This document shows positions 10,561 to 15,349 of a stretch of DNA of 15,349 nt, piece after piece; the stretch's first letter is position 1, and every line of letters begins with the position of its first letter. Source of the DNA: Saccoglossus kowalevskii (Eukaryota > Hemichordata > Enteropneusta > Harrimaniidae); contig NW_003119428.1 of assembly GCF_000003605.2 (NCBI RefSeq), positions 108,028 to 123,376 on the forward strand. Direction: 5' to 3'. The position numbers were made by a program, and so were the translations under genes. Under the pieces are notes generated by a model, which was given only the letters and a program-made list of their open reading frames with translations, was not told the DNA's origin and searched no databases.

Positions 10561-10786
10561 TGAAAGTTTGAGTCTGGTAAAACCACCATGGTCAAAGATG
10601 CCTGGGGAGACCACTGCAATTTATGTACCGTAGTTAAATAATTACTATCATCTATTTTCTTCATTGTCCATGATTTGAAGATTTTTAGACAATGTTGTAG
10701 GACCCAAGTGGTATTTTCATTGTTGCAAAATTTTCACTTACTGGCTAATATTTGTCTTGTGTGAAATTACGGTGGTTTGCAGTAAT

Positions 10787-11001
10787 ATATTGTAAAATAC
10801 TTTATTTTAGCTGGAATTAATTTTCGCTGAAAAAATTTTTTTGGGTGTTTTGTATGGAATTTATTTTCACTGATTTTTGATGAGTTGAAGGTAAAACATA
10901 GGAAAATAGGTATATTCACTGAATTTTACTTTCACTGAATCATTCCTACAGCGAAAATAGCGAAAATTAATTCCAAGTGAAAATAAAGTATTTTACAGTA
11001 A
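10787..11001. mobile_element. Palindromic MITE, copy C
   Basis: About 215 bp. The left arm reads TGTAAAATACTTTATTTTAG then CTGGAATTAATTTTCGCTGA; the right arm reads GCGAAAATTAATTCCAAG then AAATAAAGTATTTTACAGTA. The interior carries GATTTTTGATGAGTTGAA and TCACTGAATCATTCC, as in copy A, and the internal GCGAAAATAGCGAAAATTAA seems the best-preserved version of that arm. The left terminus has lost the GTAC start (ATAT instead) and no 8-bp duplication is detectable. Confidence 0.8.
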
Positions 11002-11109
11002 TCTGTCACAAATTTCATCCCTAGACCTGTTCGTAATTTGACTACTTGACTACTATTGTGTTCATAGTGACTGTATTATTTTCCTAAAAGTCAATTTGAC
11101 TTCCTGTTT

Positions 11110-11610
11110 AAAGAATCGCTGTAAAATTTTCACTACTACCAAATTTCCCAGAAAATGAGTTTCACAAAATTAATGTTTGTTTAATGTGTTTTTATGAGAT
11201 TCCATTATGTGACCTTTTACAATATGGCTTTATTTTATGCGGTTGCTCACAAAATCTAGATAAAAAAGAGTAGGCATGGTCACTGAACTGAAAATCGACC
11301 ACCTGTGTTCAAGTAAATTATGTAACAAAACAAAAAATGTAATATTTTAATCACTTCTATTTAATAGGTTGTATGCTGCTCTTGTATAGCTATAAATTAC
11401 ACTTAAATTATACTATATGATATGGGGTTTAATTTCATTATTTTTTTCACTGAGAAAATCCAGCAAATTAAAACCTGAGTGCTATCTCATAATAATTGAG
11501 TGCATTTATGCAAAGTCACATGACTCAGTGAAATATTAACTGGTACAAAATATCTAACATTTTACCAAATTTCCTAAAACTTGCTTTTCACAAAATTAAA
11601 AACAATTCAG
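11110..11610. repeat. Pair of similar ~37-bp direct repeats
   Basis: TACCAAATTTCCCAGAAAAT...TTTCACAAAATTAA near 11138-11172 recurs as TACCAAATTTCCTAAAACTT...TTTCACAAAATTAA near 11563-11600, with roughly 80% identity by eye. The sequence before the first copy (GCTGTAAAATTTTCACTA) resembles the termini of the palindromic family. They may be two fragments of one dispersed repeat. There is no coding content. Confidence 0.45.
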
Positions 11611-13676
11611 AGTACTGATAAATTTGTATCGAAAATGGTGTTTGATTCTGGTATCTACTGTTGGCATGGCAATTCAATCACAGTGATAACACTTCAAAAC
11701 TATGAAAATAATTATGATATTTAATTCTTGGTCACTGTGTCACTGGTAGCATTACATGGACATACTTCATAGTAGTCATGGTTACAGGCTGTTACTTTGT
11801 TGTTCAAAGAATGCCAAATCCATTAAAATAATTCACTCCTGATGTCCTGTCATCTAGTTATTGGTGCATAATTGGCATATGGAGCCAACATATAAATGAC
11901 TACATATTTTATCTATTGTTGATGTCTTAGCATTTCAACAATGTGGTGATTTTTTAGCGGAAGTCAAATATTGCGACTCATGATTATGATGATTTTTGTT
12001 AATCCAACAGTTATTGCAGTCACAACGCCAAACATACGCCCAGAAAATTTGTTTTCCATCATCATACACATCAGATAAAATTGTGTGTGACACAAATTTG
12101 TTAGATTTTTAGAAGAAAAAAAAATATTTTTTTTATGAAAATCACAATAACAATATTAAAAATAAATTAATGCATGTTCACCAATTCTGAAAAACAAATC
12201 AAGCAAAAACTTGTTCTGGGACGTTAGTAAACAAGTTCATTGTTTACCAATAACTATGCGTGTTTGTCCCAAAAAAAATTGATTTGGATACAGCAAAGAA
12301 TTCCTTTCTTTGCTCATAGAGCCTTGGGTCTATGCTTTACTCTAGTTTGTTTTTGCCTTTGTGATATATATATTAATAAAGTTAGGTATGCAATTTCTAC
12401 AAATAAAGGCACCTGTTGAGATGTACCTGCTCTCAATCTATTTATAAGTTGTTTTACTCTCATAATTAATTTATAATGAGTTATAAATACAGAAAATGTA
12501 TTTTATTTACAAAAAAAAAAAATTTCCTATACTATACCACTATCTATACCCATTCCATTTTATTTAAAATTAAGGTATACCAGTACTGTGCAAGGCTTAG
12601 TTTTTAACATGGTTTTATTTTCATTCATTTTGCTGATATCTTCTTAACATTTAAGCTTCTACAGTATTAAGCTACATTTAGGTAGTTAGTACGCAGTAAC
12701 ACTATTTAGTTTTGTGCTGTTAAACATTGTTTCATTGTAGTACACACCTTAAAGTAAACTTACAATGTGTGGTATTACTGTTGACATAGTTTGAGTGAAG
12801 TGTAAGTTGCTAAGGTTCCTTTTATTTGATAGTACATGGTACAATACCTAATCATTGGTGGCCACCAGCCTTGACTTAATAGTTCATTCAGAGCTTGGAA
12901 TTTTTATATTTATATTTAATTCTCTATATTTAAAAACCAATTATTTTAGTATTCATCCAGTGGCGAATTTAGAAAGGGATGTAGGAAGTGCGCATCTCCT
13001 CTAAAATTGTTGTTATGCAGATATATTCCACAATACAGAGCGACAATGATGTCATTGTAAAGGTACACCAACTCTTACTCAGCATGTTGCATCCACTTCT
13101 GCATCTATTCAGATCTCTCGGGTAACTACATGTAGTTATGATATTATATAGCATCAATAGGAGACAGATTCTGCAATTATGAATATACATGAGGGAGAAT
13201 AATCGAAAAATGTTTGTATTGACACATGTATACAGACATAGCATTCAGTCCAAACAAATTATGTTAGCTTACTAATTGCCATCAATTAACATATTATATG
13301 AGGTCATTTAATCCTAGCAACAACAGTTGCTAAGTTATACAGTAGTATTTGATATATTCTAAAATTTTGCTAGATTGCTTTGTAAATATTCCTTCTCAAT
13401 CGGCTACACCCACCCTAATTGATACTCAAAGATGCTAATACATTGTATTTAATTTTGTGTTCATACCTATTCACATTTCATTTAAAATTTGGTCACCGTT
13501 TGAGGTCATGTTCACATCTATCTCATCGCAGGGTTTGAACACTATCTATATTTACACATCAAGTTTTTCAACAGTGGGTTAAAATGAACTCTGAACGCCA
13601 CAATTTGCTACCTGTGTGATCACAGTATAACTATCCCTATCTGCATGAAGCAACAACAAATTGGGTGTAATATTTT

Positions 13677-13686
13677 GGGGGGGGGG
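13677..13686 (+). repeat. G10 homopolymer
   Basis: Ten consecutive G in strongly AT-rich surroundings. It is prone to length error in sequencing and to replication slippage. Confidence 0.9.
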
Positions 13687-14704
13687 TACAGCATTTGGAA
13701 GTCAACTAAGGCAGATTCTTTGACCTCAAAGCATAGATTTATTGGTATATTTTCATGGTAGAACTGACAAGTTTCAGATACACTGGCTGATGGCTGAAAA
13801 TGATAAATACTGTTCAAAATGGCAAATATTTAGATAGCAACAAATTTCTCTTCGGGTCTTCAAGACTGCATATTATATTAATAATTCCCTGGTGGTTCAT
13901 TCAAACAAATATGGCAGAAAGGAATAAATCAAAATTGTCATGACTTCATAAATAATGATAATTTTTATTGAATTGTATTCTTATTTGAATCTTGATAAAT
14001 TAAATTAGTAAAATAAAAAAAAAACAGAACAAAATAATTGGGTAAAACCTAATATTTTCATGGACCTTATTACCTATAATTGGCTCATAAAAAGACTGTA
14101 CAATTTTCACTATCTTGCTTATGTACTGTAAACTGTATATTTTCACGCTTAGAAATTTTGGAGATTCCAAGATTTTATGGCATTCACAGAATTTGTTTGA
14201 ATTTATTTCTTGCAAAATTAAAATAATGATAGTACCATATGTGCCATATCATTTTCACACACCTGTTAAAAACATTATATACATAGACGAGTTTGGAGTA
14301 CCCTGGACTACATTACAAGGTGCATGAGCAGATTTACCTCAGTTTTTCACAAGCTGAATAGGCATACCATATATCTCCCGAAAGATATGTCTTACAATAT
14401 ATATGTATACCAAATTGCTAGAAATAATATTTTATGTCAAATTTCATGGTGTGTGTATATAAATAAAAAAAACGTATATTCAATATTTACGAAAATGTGG
14501 ATAACATTTAAAATCAACTTTGTTTAAAAATTGTGAATATTAAGCTGGTATAGTAAAATATCTGCCTAATCTGCATATTCCTGCTGCCTGGAGGTGAATA
14601 AACGTTGATTGCGCAATGTTAGCTATACTGAGTAACCGGAGAAGCAAAATGGGAGAATCTGAAACCCACTATTGCTATGTAAACATTAATGTTACCAAAG
14701 ACTC

Positions 14705-15349
14705 ACACACACAGACAGACAGGTATGATGACAGTGTTCATAACACGCACAGACAGACAGGTATGATGACAGTGTTCATAACACACACAGACAGACAGGT
14801 ATGATGACAGTGTTCATAACACACACAGACAGACAGGTATGATGACAGTGTTCATAACACACACAGACAGACAGGTATGATGACAGTGTTCATAACACAC
14901 ACAGACAGACAGGTATGATGACAGTGTTCATAACACACACAGACAGACAGGTATGATGACAGTGTTCATAACACACACAGACAGACAGGTATGATGACAG
15001 TGTTCATAACACACACAGACAGACAGGTATGATGACAGTGTTCATAACACACACAGACAGACAGGTATGATGACAGTGTTCATAACACACACAGACAGAC
15101 AGGTATGATGACAGTGTTCATAACACACACAGACAGACAGGTATGATGACAGTGTTCATAACACACACAGACAGACAGGTATGATGACAGTGTTCATAAC
15201 ACACACAGACAGACAGGTATGATGACAGTGTTCATAACACACACAGACAGACAGGTATGATGACAGTGTTCATAACACACACAGACAGACAGGTATGATG
15301 ACAGTGTTCATAACACACACAGACAGACAGGTATGATGACAGTGTTCAT
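14705..15349. repeat. 38-bp minisatellite, 17 near-identical units, running off the window
   Basis: The unit is ACACACACAGACAGACAG followed by GTATGATGACAGTGTTCATA. GTATGATGAC occurs at 14723 and then every 38 bp to 15331, giving 16 full units plus one lacking its last base at the window end. The only substitution I find is G for A at 14747 in unit 2. The unit has nested simple repeats, (AC)4 then (AGAC)2AG. The period is not a multiple of three and TAA appears once per unit (CATAACAC), so each frame is closed about every third unit and no protein can be encoded. The array probably continues to the right. Confidence 0.97.

Larger units (their letters stand above)
10508..14704. other. Long non-coding AT-rich stretch
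   Basis: About 4.2 kb with no exon I can support on either strand. Besides MITE copy C and the direct repeats near 11110-11610, it holds A/T homopolymer runs (about 12115-12135 and 12511-12522), an imperfect inverted repeat around GTTAGTAAACAAG...TTGTTTACCAATAAC (12222-12256), a G10 run (13677-13686) and a single repeat-like arm TACTGTAAACTGTATATTTT at about 14124. All open frames are 91 codons or fewer, lack recognisable domains and look random. It may be the intergenic region downstream of the plus-strand gene or further intron of it. Confidence 0.55.

Noticed and set aside
11521-11527. TGACTCA, an AP-1 consensus
   Set aside because: A single 7-bp match in several kilobases of non-coding DNA, with no promoter nearby, is expected by chance.
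14616-14804. 62-codon frame running into the minisatellite
   Set aside because: Its C-terminal half is just the 38-bp repeat read in one frame, and it is closed by the recurring TAA of the array.
14705-15349. CRISPR-like regular array
   Set aside because: The units are directly contiguous and identical, with no unique spacers, and the genome is eukaryotic; this is a minisatellite.

Overview
The window looks like nuclear DNA of an invertebrate animal, most likely a marine one. It is AT-rich (roughly one third G+C by eye, not computed). Genes are split by multi-kilobase introns with GT...AG borders, and repeats fill most of the space. There is no operon structure and there are no long open frames. 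I cannot name the phylum from the sequence; the palindromic TTTATTTTCGCT-type repeats suggest a mollusc, lancelet, hemichordate or similar genome, which is inference.

Two genes can be supported. On the minus strand, the first two coding exons of a DEAH-box RNA helicase closest to DHX40 lie at 4085-3917 and 1584-1438. They join in frame and carry helicase motif I (Walker A) and motif Ia; the rest of the gene lies beyond the left edge. On the plus strand, a divergently transcribed gene starts at 4521 with a 13-residue first exon and continues in a second exon at 9413 after a 4.85 kb intron. Its lysine/arginine-rich product is not recognised. A possible last exon at 10337-10507 is in the right phase but weakly supported. 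The two start codons are 435 bp apart, so the space between them is probably a bidirectional promoter. A YY1-type motif overlaps the helicase start codon and a TATA-like run precedes the other gene.

Layout: 1-680 degenerate ~120-140 bp satellite; 1-1437 helicase intron 2 (partial); 1438-1584 helicase exon 2; 1585-3916 helicase intron 1, with one palindromic element; 3917-4085 helicase exon 1; 4086-4520 shared promoter; 4521-4558 exon 1 of the second gene; 4559-9412 its first intron, with a complete hAT-like MITE that has an 8-bp target duplication and a relative of it; 9413-9524 exon 2; 9662-10165 a separate foldback element; 10337-10507 possible exon 3; 10787-11001 a third copy of the MITE; 11002-14700 non-coding AT-rich DNA; 14705-15349 a highly uniform 38-bp minisatellite running off the right end.

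Nothing here amounts to a new multi-gene system. The items most worth a second look are the MITE family with its defined target duplication and AATAAA on both strands, the head-to-head gene pair, the unrecognised small protein with two in-frame donors, and the uniform minisatellite.
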